Of a DNA stretch of 64,000 bases, positions 1 through 8,594 are shown piece after piece (within the stretch, counting starts at the first letter, position 1; each line of letters starts with the position of its first letter). The stretch is from Bacillus sp. CGMCC 1.16541. Lineage in GTDB: Bacteria; Bacillota; Bacilli; Bacillales; Bacillaceae_H. The DNA is taken from the NCBI RefSeq assembly GCF_003184905.1, contig NZ_QFRU01000026.1, positions 1 to 64,000 on the forward strand, written 5' to 3'. Made by a program: the position numbers and the translations under genes. The notes under the pieces are model-generated. The model saw only the letters and a program-made list of their open reading frames with translations, was not told where the DNA came from and searched no databases.

Positions 1-110
1 TCATAATGGGGAATTTCATTTCGTTGAAATTGGGGAAATTTGAATCGTTGTTGACAACAGATACTCCTTGCCACTATTTATGGTATGACTCGTTTAATTA
101 TATAAAAACA

Positions 111-155
111 AAGAATAAGCATTGGAATCTATAACCGAATGCTCATTCCTGTTTT
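111..155 (-). terminator. Hairpin terminator after agrA
   Basis: An inverted repeat (stem arms near 111-123 and 133-146) is followed on the minus strand by a T-rich run. It lies just beyond the agrA stop, so it probably ends the agr transcript. The first 110 bases hold no gene that I can see, only a 7-bp inverted repeat at 12-31. Confidence 0.6.
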
Positions 156-163
156 TTCACCTT

Positions 164-901
164 TTATAACGTTTCAACCTGTCTCATTTGGATATTTCGT
201 AATGCTCGTGTGGAAACTGGACACTTATATCCATTTAACATTTCAATATACCTTTCCTTTTTATTAATTTGAATCACATGCTGGAGATTCACTACGAAGC
301 TTTTATGACATCTAAAGAACGTTGGATGAATATGTTCAATATTCTTAAGTTTACCGTAAAACTCGTATACTCCACTCTTTTCAAACAATCGAACTTTATG
401 GACATTCTCAGATGTTTCAAAATACCAAATGTTTTCATAGGGAATATTTTTTATGAACTCCCCTATTTTTACTTGATAGAAGCCAACCGAGTTAATCTTT
501 CCTAATTTTTCATAACGTTGAATCGAGCTTTCAAAAGAATCAATTAGCTGATCGGTGAAACTTGCATCCGTTCTTTTTATAATAAAATCTAATGCAGCTA
601 CCTTGTATTTAAATGTTAATTTTTGTGCTTCTGAATAGTCTGTTATAAATATGATACTCGCTAAAATATCTTTCTTTCTAATTTCAGCAGCTAGCTCAAG
701 TCCATTCTGGCCCTGTCCAAGCTCGATATCTAAAAAGTAACAATCAGCTTGGTTTGTTTCCATAAATGATAAAACTTGCTCTGCATTAGATGCTACCAAG
801 ACAATTTCAACACCTGAATGATAAATCATGGCATAGTTTTTCAACCTGGTATAAAGCACTTTTTGTTGTTGTGGATTATCCTCACATATTACGACCCTCA
901 T
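164..901 (-). CDS. agrA: AgrA-type LytTR response regulator
   Basis: A 245-residue response regulator. The N-terminal receiver domain shows the acidic pocket (ICEDN, residues 5-9) and the phosphoacceptor Asp58 in FLDIEL. The C-terminal half (about 140-240) is a LytTR DNA-binding domain, with the characteristic FFRCHKSFVVNL block. The length is close to staphylococcal AgrA (238 residues). The start overlaps the end of the sensor kinase gene by 20 bases, so the two are translationally linked. In the agr family the phosphorylated regulator activates the agr operon and its targets; that role is inferred here from homology and gene order. Confidence 0.9.
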   Translation of the reverse strand: MRVVICEDNPQQQKVLYTRLKNYAMIYHSGVEIVLVASNAEQVLSFMETNQADCYFLDIELGQGQNGLELAAEIRKKDILASIIFITDYSEAQKLTFKYKVAALDFIIKRTDASFTDQLIDSFESSIQRYEKLGKINSVGFYQVKIGEFIKNIPYENIWYFETSENVHKVRLFEKSGVYEFYGKLKNIEHIHPTFFRCHKSFVVNLQHVIQINKKERYIEMLNGYKCPVSTRALRNIQMRQVETL

Positions 902-2195
902 GAAATCCCTCGTTTTTTTTAATTTCGATAATTTGGGTAAATAAGTGCTTCTCTATGCTTGTATTCAAGGTTAAATTGGGATAATTATCAATAATGTTTT
1001 TAACAATATTTAAACCTTTTCCTCGTTTTTTTCCTTTCGTAGAAAAGCCATCTGTGAAAATTTGATTAATTGTTATGGAACTGTTATCGAAGGTGTTTTC
1101 AATAATAATAATGGTGGAACCAGACATGCTATTAAAAAATGCAATGTTAACCTCTTTTTCTTCCTGCATATCATTTTGCTTATTTGCTTCAATTGCATTA
1201 TCTAAAAAGATTCCTACTATTCTTGCTAAATCGATTATATTTATACTGATTTCATTAATTTCATCGGAAATTTCAACGTTGAATGATATTCCCTCTTTTT
1301 CAGCTTGTAAAGATTTTGTTATGATTAGTCCTTTAAGGCCTGTAATTTGTAACTTGGATAAATTGACAAAGCGTTTATTTCTTTTTAATGTTTCTTCTCC
1401 AGCAGTCAAGATATACTTTTTAAAGTACCTCTTTAACTCTTCAAATTCATCTGCTTCTATATAACCTTGCATTGTAACTAAGATATTTGTGTAATCGTGT
1501 TGAAACTTCTGCATATCATTATTAATCAGTTCTAACGAATGCATATAGCTAGTAAATTGCTTCGTTTCGATCTCAATTTTTCGAAAGTGAGCTTCTTTCC
1601 TAATATTAATAATGGTAATATAAAGAACGGCAATCATCATTGTAAAATAGATAATTTGTGTGATGATATTAAATGTTAAAATGCTATTTCTTGATAAATA
1701 ATTCGTTAAATAGATATTAATATAGAACGTACTCATCGTGACGAGTGCAACAGACAAAATAAGCATATAAGCCGTCTTCAATTCGCCAATTAATGTATAG
1801 ATGTTTCGTGTCAGAATACGATAAATGAGAATACTAGCTATAAATAACACGAAAAAAATACAATAATGGATGAATACATGGGGAAGAAATGCAATATGAG
1901 TAGCTACCGCTATGTATTGAGTAAAATTGTCCGTTAAAATACCAATAATTAATACAAAGCAAATATGTATGAAAATAAGAAGATCTTTTGATAACCAAAA
2001 AAAGTAGATAAAAGAGCTAATAATTAAGTAAATAATTCCTTGCCAATTCCCACCAAGCTCATAAATAAGTGTGGTGGGAATAACAATGAATACAGTATAG
2101 ATGATTGTAGACTTTATACTAATCTTAATTTGTGTTGTATAGATAACAGCCCAAAAGATTAAAGCCAACTCAATCATTAAGGTGAACAAATCCAT
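882..2195 (-). CDS. agrC: AgrC-type sensor histidine kinase
   Basis: A 437-residue membrane kinase. Residues 1-200 form about six hydrophobic helices, the peptide-sensing module. The phosphorylated histidine is His233 in FQHDYTNILVTMQGY, close to the AgrC dimerisation motif. A GHKL ATPase domain follows, with an N-box (LDNAIEAN) and a G-box (KKRGKGLNIVKNI). It sits between agrD and agrA. The start has a GGAGAA ribosome site about 6 bases upstream. The expected ligand is the cyclic peptide made from the neighbouring AgrD. No frameshift or missing catalytic residue is seen, so the sensor appears functional. Confidence 0.92.
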   Translation of the reverse strand: MDLFTLMIELALIFWAVIYTTQIKISIKSTIIYTVFIVIPTTLIYELGGNWQGIIYLIISSFIYFFWLSKDLLIFIHICFVLIIGILTDNFTQYIAVATHIAFLPHVFIHYCIFFVLFIASILIYRILTRNIYTLIGELKTAYMLILSVALVTMSTFYINIYLTNYLSRNSILTFNIITQIIYFTMMIAVLYITIINIRKEAHFRKIEIETKQFTSYMHSLELINNDMQKFQHDYTNILVTMQGYIEADEFEELKRYFKKYILTAGEETLKRNKRFVNLSKLQITGLKGLIITKSLQAEKEGISFNVEISDEINEISINIIDLARIVGIFLDNAIEANKQNDMQEEKEVNIAFFNSMSGSTIIIIENTFDNSSITINQIFTDGFSTKGKKRGKGLNIVKNIIDNYPNLTLNTSIEKHLFTQIIEIKKNEGFHEGRNM

Positions 2196-2213
2196 TTTCT
2201 TCTCCGAATCAAT

Positions 2214-2381
2214 TTATTCTTTGTTAGCTGCAAACGGATGACTGTCAATCAGTTCACTAGGAACCTTGTTCTCATGAAATAACGTAGTACAACCTGTAAT
2301 AGTTGCCATTCCTCCTACTGAAACTACAATTTGAGCTACCTTTGATACGAAAAATTTTAAATTAAGTTGTTTTTTATTCAT
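2214..2381 (-). CDS. agrD: AgrD-type cyclic autoinducer peptide precursor
   Basis: A 55-residue precursor. An amphipathic N-terminal leader (MNKKQLNLKFFVSKVAQIVV) precedes a core with a single Cys31 (TGCTTLF) and a C-terminal recognition tail HENKVPSEL. The tail aligns position by position with the S. aureus AgrD tail DEVEVPKEL. By that alignment AgrB would cleave after Phe35, giving a five-residue thiolactone ring Cys-Thr-Thr-Leu-Phe; this is an inference. Ribosome site AGGAGGA lies 6 bases before the ATG. The first 8 bases overlap the end of the ancestral agrB frame, the usual agrB/agrD arrangement. Confidence 0.85.
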   Translation of the reverse strand: MNKKQLNLKFFVSKVAQIVVSVGGMATITGCTTLFHENKVPSELIDSHPFAANKE

Positions 2382-2943
2382 TTTTAATTCCTCCTATGAT
2401 TGTTTGCAAAACTAGCATAATTGTTTCTAAAAATATTCCATAAAAAATAAAAAACTTTACTACTATTGGACTAAAAAGGTATACACCTATCAAGAGTAAT
2501 CATCGGATGCTCATTTTTCTTCTTAAATAATCTTTATGTGTTTTACTAATGACTGGTTGATTATGAGTCCCTTTTGGTGCAAGTATATAAATGAACAGTA
2601 AAACTAGACAAAACGCAATATTCAATGAAATAGCTGAGAAATTTGTATAAGAACTGGATAAGTAATAAATGACTCCAGGGAATGCAACCATACTCCATGC
2701 AATACAAGTAGACAAGCTTTTAAAGTGATAACCAAAACATACTTGTCTTAAAAGAAAGAAGGACAGATGCGTAATTAAAGTTGGAAGCACACAATCTAAT
2801 AAAACTGCCACCAAATAGATTAATAGTAATTTGGCAAATTCCGATAAAATGATTTTTATACCGAATTTCAGCTTTTCTCTTTCAAGAAACGAATAATGCT
2901 CCTGATTTAATAAATTAAATAGAGTATTTTCTAACCTATATAT
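2374..2943 (-). pseudogene. agrB: agrB, disrupted by an in-frame stop
   Basis: This frame spans 190 codons, the size of AgrB (189 residues in S. aureus), and holds the catalytic pair His73 and Cys80 (FGYHFKSLSTC), seven residues apart as in the family. Codon 148 is TGA (2500-2502). The same frame continues for 41 hydrophobic residues (LLLIGVYLFSPIVV onward) to a TAA at 2374-2376 that overlaps agrD. At the 5' end no ATG, GTG or TTG lies before the conserved N-terminal region. The best-placed codon is ATA at 2941-2943, after a GGGGTGAT ribosome-site-like sequence. A TTG at 2812-2814 would remove 43 residues. AgrB is the membrane protease that cleaves and cyclises AgrD; this copy is probably inactive unless the stop is read through or is a sequence error. 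Confidence 0.85.
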
Positions 2944-3024
2944 TTTGTATCACCCCACTTATTAAAAGCCTCATTATACCGCAGTAATCCTTCTCTTTCA
3001 CAGTACATAGTATACCATTATTTC

Positions 3025-3231
3025 CTATTTATTCATTTTTTCCTCATAATTGTTCATATTCTTGTCATAATCGTACCTATCTTTGTGTATTAGTTTCATT
3101 TCGTTTTTTATCATACGAATAAAACACCCTAACTTTGACATATAAACCCGAAGTGTTGTTAAGGATTCTGGATATACCTCCTCATCATTTACACTTACCA
3201 CAGTAGATCCTTGCAAAAAAAAGTGCGCCAT
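3025..3231 (-). CDS. Uncharacterised short ORF
   Basis: A 68-residue reading frame with a Lys/Asn/Asp-rich C-terminus. I do not recognise it. No clear ribosome site precedes the ATG, and there is no membrane segment or known motif. It lies between the agr locus and the bacteriocin exporter and may be chance coding or a remnant. Confidence 0.2.
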   Translation of the reverse strand: MAHFFLQGSTVVSVNDEEVYPESLTTLRVYMSKLGCFIRMIKNEMKLIHKDRYDYDKNMNNYEEKMNK

Positions 3232-3275
3232 ACTGTGGCTGAGACATGAGCAAAAGGAAGAAAGGTATTCATACG

Positions 3276-3325
3276 AAAACCCTTGCCTCTTTATCCGTTA
3301 TCAATTGGACTTTTCAGGCAAGGGT
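3276..3325 (-). terminator. Terminator after the bacteriocin exporter operon
   Basis: The 10-bp arms ACCCTTGCCT (3279-3288) and AGGCAAGGGT (3316-3325) are perfect inverted repeats separated by a 27-base loop. A TTTTCG tail follows on the minus strand. It lies about 95 bases beyond the ATPase gene stop. Confidence 0.6.
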
Positions 3326-3419
3326 CTGTTTTAGGATGAGATAAATATGGTTATGCTTTACCTCTTTTCATACCTTATCTTACTATGAAAAGAAAAGTAG
3401 TTATAGCTCATTACATAAA

Positions 3420-4058
3420 TTATAAGTTGATGACCTTAGAACAATTTGAGATTGCATCTTCATCGTGACTCACCATGATAACCGTCTTTCCTTGATTGTG
3501 AAATTCTTTAAGCAAACCCATGATAATTTCTCCATTCTTCTTATCCAAACTTCCTGTAGGTTCATCTGCTAATATAATTTCATTTTTGCGTAATATTAAC
3601 CTTGTAATTGCTACTCTTTGTTGTTCACCACCAGATAACTGAAAAACTTTTTTATCTAAAATATCACCCAATCCTACTTTATTCAACTCCTGTAAAACCA
3701 GCTTTCTACCTTCTTTTTTAGGGATCTTATCTAAAACAATTTGTAAATTTTCATACACCGTTAAATCATCAATTAATGCATAGTTTTGAAACAAATAACC
3801 AATCTCATTTTTAAGTAGGTTACGTACTTCTTTTGTATTTCTATAACTTATTTTTTTCCCTTTAATCATTACATTTCCATCGCATTCTTCTAATAATCCT
3901 ATTATATTCAATAGTGTAGATTTTCCCGCTCCACTCTTCCCTGTTATTCCTAGAAATTCACCTTTTTCTATTTCTAAATTGAAATTGCTGAATATCTGAT
4001 TTCCATTATATGATTTTGTAATATTCTCTAGTTTTATGATGGTCATTTTCTTCTCCAC
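3420..4058 (-). CDS. Bacteriocin-export ABC transporter ATP-binding protein
   Basis: A 212-residue ABC ATPase of the MacB/LolD-like class. It shows Walker A GKSGAGKST (about residues 39-47), a Q-loop (LFQNYAL), the signature LSGGEQQR, Walker B IILADEPT and the switch His (MVSHDED). It lies 8 bases after the permease gene and about 2 kb after the lactococcin-972-like precursor. That three-gene order is the known arrangement for lactococcin-972-type systems. Its role would be to power export of, or protection from, that bacteriocin; this is inferred from context. Confidence 0.85.
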   Translation of the reverse strand: MEKKMTIIKLENITKSYNGNQIFSNFNLEIEKGEFLGITGKSGAGKSTLLNIIGLLEECDGNVMIKGKKISYRNTKEVRNLLKNEIGYLFQNYALIDDLTVYENLQIVLDKIPKKEGRKLVLQELNKVGLGDILDKKVFQLSGGEQQRVAITRLILRKNEIILADEPTGSLDKKNGEIIMGLLKEFHNQGKTVIMVSHDEDAISNCSKVINL

Positions 4059-4066
4059 TTCTATAT

Positions 4067-5944
4067 TTATTCACCTTTTAAGACGAGCACTGCCTTACTT
4101 CTCATATATCGATGTAATAAAACTACATAAATCATTCCTTCGATGAAGAATAAAAAAAAGAAAATTGGATTTATAATTAGTGTGATTCCCACAGTAATAA
4201 TTCCGTTTAATATGGCAAATTTACCGATTGATTTAATTGGGTAAAGACCATTTAATTGATATACTGCAAGTTCCTTTTTTCGTAGCTCTAAAAAGATAGT
4301 TATGATTGATAAAACACAAAGTAAAAAAGATAGTAGGCTAATTATGACGTGAAAGAGAGATTCAAAAAGATTCAATTCTAAATTTCCTTTTAGAACATGA
4401 TAATCACTATTTAAGGAATCAATTCTTATACTATTTGTGTCTAATCCTAAACGAACTAATTCTCCTTCAATTATTTCTGCACCCTTTTTATCTAGTAAGT
4501 TCTCTCCTGAATTCAAATACAATGTTTTTTTAAATTCGTGTATATAGTAAATAGAGTCGTATATATAATATCCTGGCCACAAAATATTATCTTGAATTTG
4601 TCCATTTTTGATATAGATTATTTTAGTATTTTCGTCTAGCTGAAAATGATTAAGAACCATTTTTACATCATTTTTAATATGAACTGGAATTAATAACGTG
4701 TTTTCCTTTACTTGGGAAGCATTAATCTTATTGCCTTTTTCATCCACAATATTTAGCAATGTTAATACGTTAGGAGAAGTAGAAGTATAAGCAAACTCAT
4801 CGGGACCTCTTAATTTACCGCTAGATTGATAAAGTTTGAGTTTGGTTATATCAAGTAAATGGTCTGTCGGTGAGTAATTATATACATGTTCATCATCTAA
4901 AGAAGCCATTAGTTGATCTAATTTTTTATGTATTTCTTCATCTGGTATAACAGAGGTTTGTATTTTATAGAAGTCATAATTTTGCAGCTTGCTTATGGAT
5001 TGAATGTTTGCATTAACTTTGTAAATATTCGTAATTGAAGTATTTAACGACAGTAATAATAAGGTTACGATAACAAACTTAAATATAATCAATGTATAGA
5101 ATAGTAATTTATTATTTCGCTTGTTTTTTATAGCTCCTACTTGATTTACCTTATATATATAAAGAGTCCCTATCAAGGCACATAATAAAAAGACTATTGC
5201 TAAAAAGAAACATAACAAAATATATATTCGAGCATATAGAATAACTTTGCTAAAATCACTTATAGCAATATATATACTAAAAGGTATCATTAAAAATAAA
5301 CTAGCTAAATAAGAATGAATTAATAGCTTAAACAGTAATCTAAACGAAATTTTCCTATGATTCCATCCATGTAACTTTAAGATCCCTATTTCTTTTAATC
5401 GATACACATAATAAGTTGCTATACTTAATATGATCAACAGAGTAAGCAATGCAAAGAACTTTAAATTTAACGCAGAAAAAAGAATTCCTAAATTAAAGTT
5501 TATTGGCTCGCTTTTGCGTAAACTTACACCATATCCTTCTTTTTCGAGCGAAGTTTTCATCTGTTCTATTTTTTCATATTCATCGCTTTGAATCGTAAAA
5601 AGTTTAATTTGTTTGTCAATTTTCTCATCAAAAGCATAGTAAATAATCTTATTTCTAGGAAATACACTAGGCTGCTTTCCTAATTTAATGGTTGCAGCCG
5701 GATTAATAAAGGTAACCTCTAATTCGTTTCTTCCAAAGCTAATATTTTTAAAATTCACCAATCTAATCATCAAATTCGTATCTTCAACTATCTCTTTTAA
5801 TTCTTTACCTGATATACTTTGAGACAACTCAAAATCATAAATGGTCTCGTCGTTATGATAGACCATCTTATCTGCAACTAGTAGAAAAAAGAAAAAAGAG
5901 AAAGCTGCTACTAATATACCTATCCCATAAAAGATTTTTTTCAT
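4067..5944 (-). CDS. Bacteriocin-associated integral membrane permease
   Basis: A 625-residue membrane protein of the type that accompanies lactococcin-972 bacteriocins (the 'bacteriocin-associated integral membrane protein', DUF1430-like group). An N-terminal signal anchor comes first (residues 5-24), then an extracytoplasmic segment, a cluster of about four helices near 160-300, a second extracellular region, and C-terminal helices around 520-610. This duplicated FtsX/MacB-like layout fits an ABC permease partner of the downstream ATPase. The family assignment rests on topology, length and context rather than a diagnostic motif. Confidence 0.75.
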   Translation of the reverse strand: MKKIFYGIGILVAAFSFFFFLLVADKMVYHNDETIYDFELSQSISGKELKEIVEDTNLMIRLVNFKNISFGRNELEVTFINPAATIKLGKQPSVFPRNKIIYYAFDEKIDKQIKLFTIQSDEYEKIEQMKTSLEKEGYGVSLRKSEPINFNLGILFSALNLKFFALLTLLIILSIATYYVYRLKEIGILKLHGWNHRKISFRLLFKLLIHSYLASLFLMIPFSIYIAISDFSKVILYARIYILLCFFLAIVFLLCALIGTLYIYKVNQVGAIKNKRNNKLLFYTLIIFKFVIVTLLLLSLNTSITNIYKVNANIQSISKLQNYDFYKIQTSVIPDEEIHKKLDQLMASLDDEHVYNYSPTDHLLDITKLKLYQSSGKLRGPDEFAYTSTSPNVLTLLNIVDEKGNKINASQVKENTLLIPVHIKNDVKMVLNHFQLDENTKIIYIKNGQIQDNILWPGYYIYDSIYYIHEFKKTLYLNSGENLLDKKGAEIIEGELVRLGLDTNSIRIDSLNSDYHVLKGNLELNLFESLFHVIISLLSFLLCVLSIITIFLELRKKELAVYQLNGLYPIKSIGKFAILNGIITVGITLIINPIFFFLFFIEGMIYVVLLHRYMRSKAVLVLKGE

Positions 5945-6024
5945 ATTTCTTCCTCTGTTCTCATTTTAAAATGGTTTATGTTACGTTAATTGTACAAATA
6001 CAGTATTTCAGATGAAAAAAGTGT

Positions 6025-6056
6025 ACACTGTAAAGCTTTTGAGAGCTTTACAGTGT
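6025..6056 (-). terminator. Strong hairpin between bacteriocin and exporter genes
   Basis: Perfect 13-bp arms (6025-6037 and 6044-6056) enclose a 6-base loop. The minus-strand continuation (ACTTTTTTCATC) is T-rich. Lying between the bacteriocin and permease genes, it could be a partial terminator that makes more bacteriocin than transporter message. Confidence 0.65.
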
Positions 6057-6072
6057 AGATGTTGAGGATATA

Positions 6073-6441
6073 TTAATTAGCAGATTTTGCTACAAAATCT
6101 TTATAACCAGTTCTTTCTGGTACAAATGGATTTGAATGAGTAGACGCTCTCGTTACTTTTACTTCTCCTGCTGCATCTACTCCGCTAGTTGTACCTGATT
6201 TTTGACTTGTAGTTCCTTTATCATCGGTAACCCAAACAGTTACAGAATATACTATGCCATCACTTTTTCGATCCCAAAGCTTAGAGTAAAGGATACCATC
6301 AGCATTTTCTCCACCATACCATGTCGCACCGCCACCATTTAAAGATTCAGAAGCTGCCATAGCAACTGTTGAAAACCCTAAAGTCATTACACATGCTGCA
6401 AGTAAACCTGTAGCACCTTTTTTGATTTTTTTGAATTCCAT
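6073..6441 (-). CDS. Lactococcin-972-family bacteriocin precursor
   Basis: A 122-residue secreted precursor. The ATG at 6439-6441 is chosen because a GAGGGAG ribosome site lies 9 bases upstream; the in-frame ATG three codons earlier is too close to it. A signal peptide (basic MEFKKIKK, hydrophobic stretch, VAMA cleavage) occupies residues 1-27. The mature part has the Gly-rich N-terminus (NGGGATWYGG) and the Tyr/Ser/Trp-rich beta pattern of lactococcin 972, a lipid-II-binding septum inhibitor. No cysteines are present, so it is not a disulfide or lanthionine peptide. The exporter genes downstream support the call. Confidence 0.75.
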   Translation of the reverse strand: MEFKKIKKGATGLLAACVMTLGFSTVAMAASESLNGGGATWYGGENADGILYSKLWDRKSDGIVYSVTVWVTDDKGTTSQKSGTTSGVDAAGEVKVTRASTHSNPFVPERTGYKDFVAKSAN

Positions 6442-6450
6442 TGTATCCAT

Positions 6451-7210
6451 CTCCCTCTATTAACAGTAATTAATCAACGATTTAAATTTTTAAAAAGCTT
6501 GAAAACTTGAATAGATTAACAATTTAAGGAATACTTCGCTAGAGTCTTTTAACAAATAAGTAATCCAAACACTCAGTGATATAACCTTGTCATGCATTGG
6601 AATCTTTATGTATATTTAAACGCTCATAATTAAGTTTTCACATTCTCTAACATACATACTGGCGCATATAAACGCACCACTACTCATTTTTAAAGCTCTC
6701 AACTCGAGAAGATATACAAGGCTTACGCTTAAATGTAATATCTACACGATTGGGTTTTGAGTTACTTGATTAATGACTTCATTCATATTAGAATTCATAA
6801 ATAGAGTCCTTCCGTGTGATGATTGGTCAATGGCTGTCGACACTCATACATCATACTAGAGGGCTTTTTCATTCCAATACTTTCACAATCCCTCTCACAC
6901 AAATACTCCTTAATGAAAATCCTTACATAATAGCTACTTCCGACGTCGGTAACCAAATTATAGCAAGTCAATTTTCTTAAAGACTATTTTTTTCATAAAA
7001 TGCAATATTTCTATCATAATCGCTAATCGTCTCATTCTGACGATATGTTTAAAATTTTTAATGGTTTTATTCATCAATATAGGGGGGTTGCTGTGGTAGT
7101 CATATCACAGCATGAAGAAAGCAGCTATGGATATCGTATCGTAAAACTACTTTCTTTTCGTATCATGATCATCATGACGTCAAAGAGAAACCGGGTTAAC
7201 CCCCTAATTT
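6451..7210 (-). other. Long gap upstream of the bacteriocin gene
   Basis: About 760 bases without a convincing gene. It presumably carries the bacteriocin promoter. One 18-codon minus-strand frame (6742-6798) has a reasonable AAGGA ribosome site, but nothing supports a function. A weak plus-strand frame starting near 7045 runs into the insertion sequence and looks like chance. I recognise no RNA gene. Confidence 0.4.
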
Positions 7211-7287
7211 TGGACACATACTACTCTTAGCTTATTATTTCATAGAATTGCTCTTTATTTTAGGTGAGGCAAGAAAATCATCCTGCC

Positions 7288-8231
7288 TCATACTCTCACT
7301 TCTTTAATTGTTAGCTCTGCTGTTTGGTTTCGTTGATAAAATTCATTTGGTGCTAAATCTAAAATGCTCGAATGGATTCTTCGATTATTGTAGAAATCCA
7401 TGTATTCAGCCACCTCATGATATGAATCTGTGTAGGAATGAAAAGCGAACCGCCTCAAACATTCATACTCTAGTAATCGGTGAAACGACTCGATATGGGC
7501 ATTCATATTCGGTGTTCTCGGCGGAATGCGTTCATGTTCGATGTGGAACGTTTCACATGCTTTCTGAAATGCCAGAGAAATAAATTATGGACCATTATCC
7601 GTTCGGATGACTAGCTTTGTTTCTCTTTCAAATTTTGCTGGCGTTTAAACAAGGCACGCTGCACAAGTTGGCCAGCATCGTATCTGGTACAATGTAAACC
7701 AATATGATAATCAATGATGGAACGGTCATACACATCAATGAGTGACAGAATAAAGAAGAAACGCTCTTCGCCTTCGATGTAGCCGTATTTACTATCTGCT
7801 TCCCACAGCTAATTCGATTCAGTGATGATCCGGTTCCTTGCTAATTTTCTTGGATAGTGGAACTTCACTTCTCGCTGTGGCTGTAGGACATCGAGCTCCT
7901 TACATAACCGGTACACTTTCTTTTTGTTAATCTGTAGCGCATACTCGCTTCGAAGGCGGAGGCACAACTTTCGATAGCCATAGACACCAGATTCGCCTGA
8001 GATGAGTTCCATCAGCCATTCCTGTATTTGTTCATCCGGTATTTTCTTACCGTTCTTAGTGAGTGAATAGCCCGGAATGGGCCGGCCCTCACTTACTGAT
8101 TTTTCTTCTTTCTTGTATTGATAATAGTACGCAGAAGGAGAAATCTCTAAAATCTTCAGGACTTTGCGGACGGCATAACCTTTCGCAATCCACTCATTCG
8201 CTACTTCAAGCGTTTCAGTAAGTGAGGGTTC
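7288..8231 (-). pseudogene. IS3-family orfB transposase, broken
   Basis: The frame encodes an IS3 orfB integrase: the helix-turn-helix part (SGVYGYRKLCLRLR) and the DDE core in pieces. The first Asp (LWEADSKYGY) comes directly after a TAG stop at 7809-7811. A frameshift near 7640 is needed to reach the second-Asp motif RTDNGP, which ends in a TAA where DNGPQF would be expected. The C-terminal part (IESFHRLLEYEC, then YNNRRIHSSI) is intact to 7288. An intact orfB is about 280 residues. Confidence 0.85.
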
Positions 8232-8521
8232 TTCTTTTTTAGTACGTCACGGAGAATGGCAATTTCTAAATCTTTTTCGCCTAACAGCTTTTTAAGCTGG
8301 TCATTCTCCGTCTCCAACTGTTTGAACACTGAGAGAGAAACGATCTCCTGAATGCCGGAATCATCTAGATTTCCTTTTTCCTTAAAAGCTTTTACCCATT
8401 TGCTTACGAGATTTGGACTAAGTTCATGACGCCTTGCCACCAAAGCTCGATTGTCGGTTTCAATTGCTTCTTGTACCACCTGTTGTTTAAATTCTGCAGA
8501 ATGTTTTCGTCTTTGCATCAC
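8201..8521 (-). CDS. IS3-family orfA transposase subunit
   Basis: A 106-residue protein with the helix-turn-helix of the IS3 orfA family (KHSAEFKQQVVQEAIE, then LVARRHELSPNLVSKWVK) and a C-terminal coiled coil (LETENDQLKKLLGEKDLEIAIL). Its 3' end overlaps the start of the orfB frame, consistent with programmed frameshifting in intact relatives. This copy is intact, but its orfB partner is dead. Confidence 0.9.
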   Translation of the reverse strand: MMQRRKHSAEFKQQVVQEAIETDNRALVARRHELSPNLVSKWVKAFKEKGNLDDSGIQEIVSLSVFKQLETENDQLKKLLGEKDLEIAILRDVLKKKNPHLLKRLK

Positions 8522-8594
8522 AAAAGCCCCTTTATTTGGCTACTTTAAGTATAAAACCACTCTTAGTAGGTGTCCAAACTCATTAAGGGGCTAA

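Larger units (their letters stand above)
7211..8576 (-). mobile_element. Degenerate IS3-family insertion sequence
   Basis: The element carries an IS3-type orfA (HTH) and orfB (DDE integrase) on the minus strand. Imperfect terminal inverted repeats start TGGACACATACTA at 7211 and, in reverse complement, TGGACACCTACTA at 8576. Similarity continues outward to 7196 and 8594 (TTAACCCCC / TTAGCCCC), so the true ends may lie a few bases further out. No clear target duplication is seen. orfB has two nonsense codons and a frameshift, so the copy cannot transpose by itself. Confidence 0.85.

Noticed and set aside
3190-3260. Short frame with CGKCK near a possible recombinase zinc ribbon
   Set aside because: About 20 codons only; the resemblance to a serine recombinase ribbon is too weak to call a remnant.
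6742-6798. 18-codon minus-strand frame with a fair ribosome site upstream of the bacteriocin gene
   Set aside because: Too short to judge, with no neighbour or motif supporting a signalling peptide.
7045-7230. 61-codon plus-strand frame left of the IS, considered as the missing MBL N-terminus
   Set aside because: It has no HxHxDH or other MBL N-terminal pattern and its end is inside the IS repeat.
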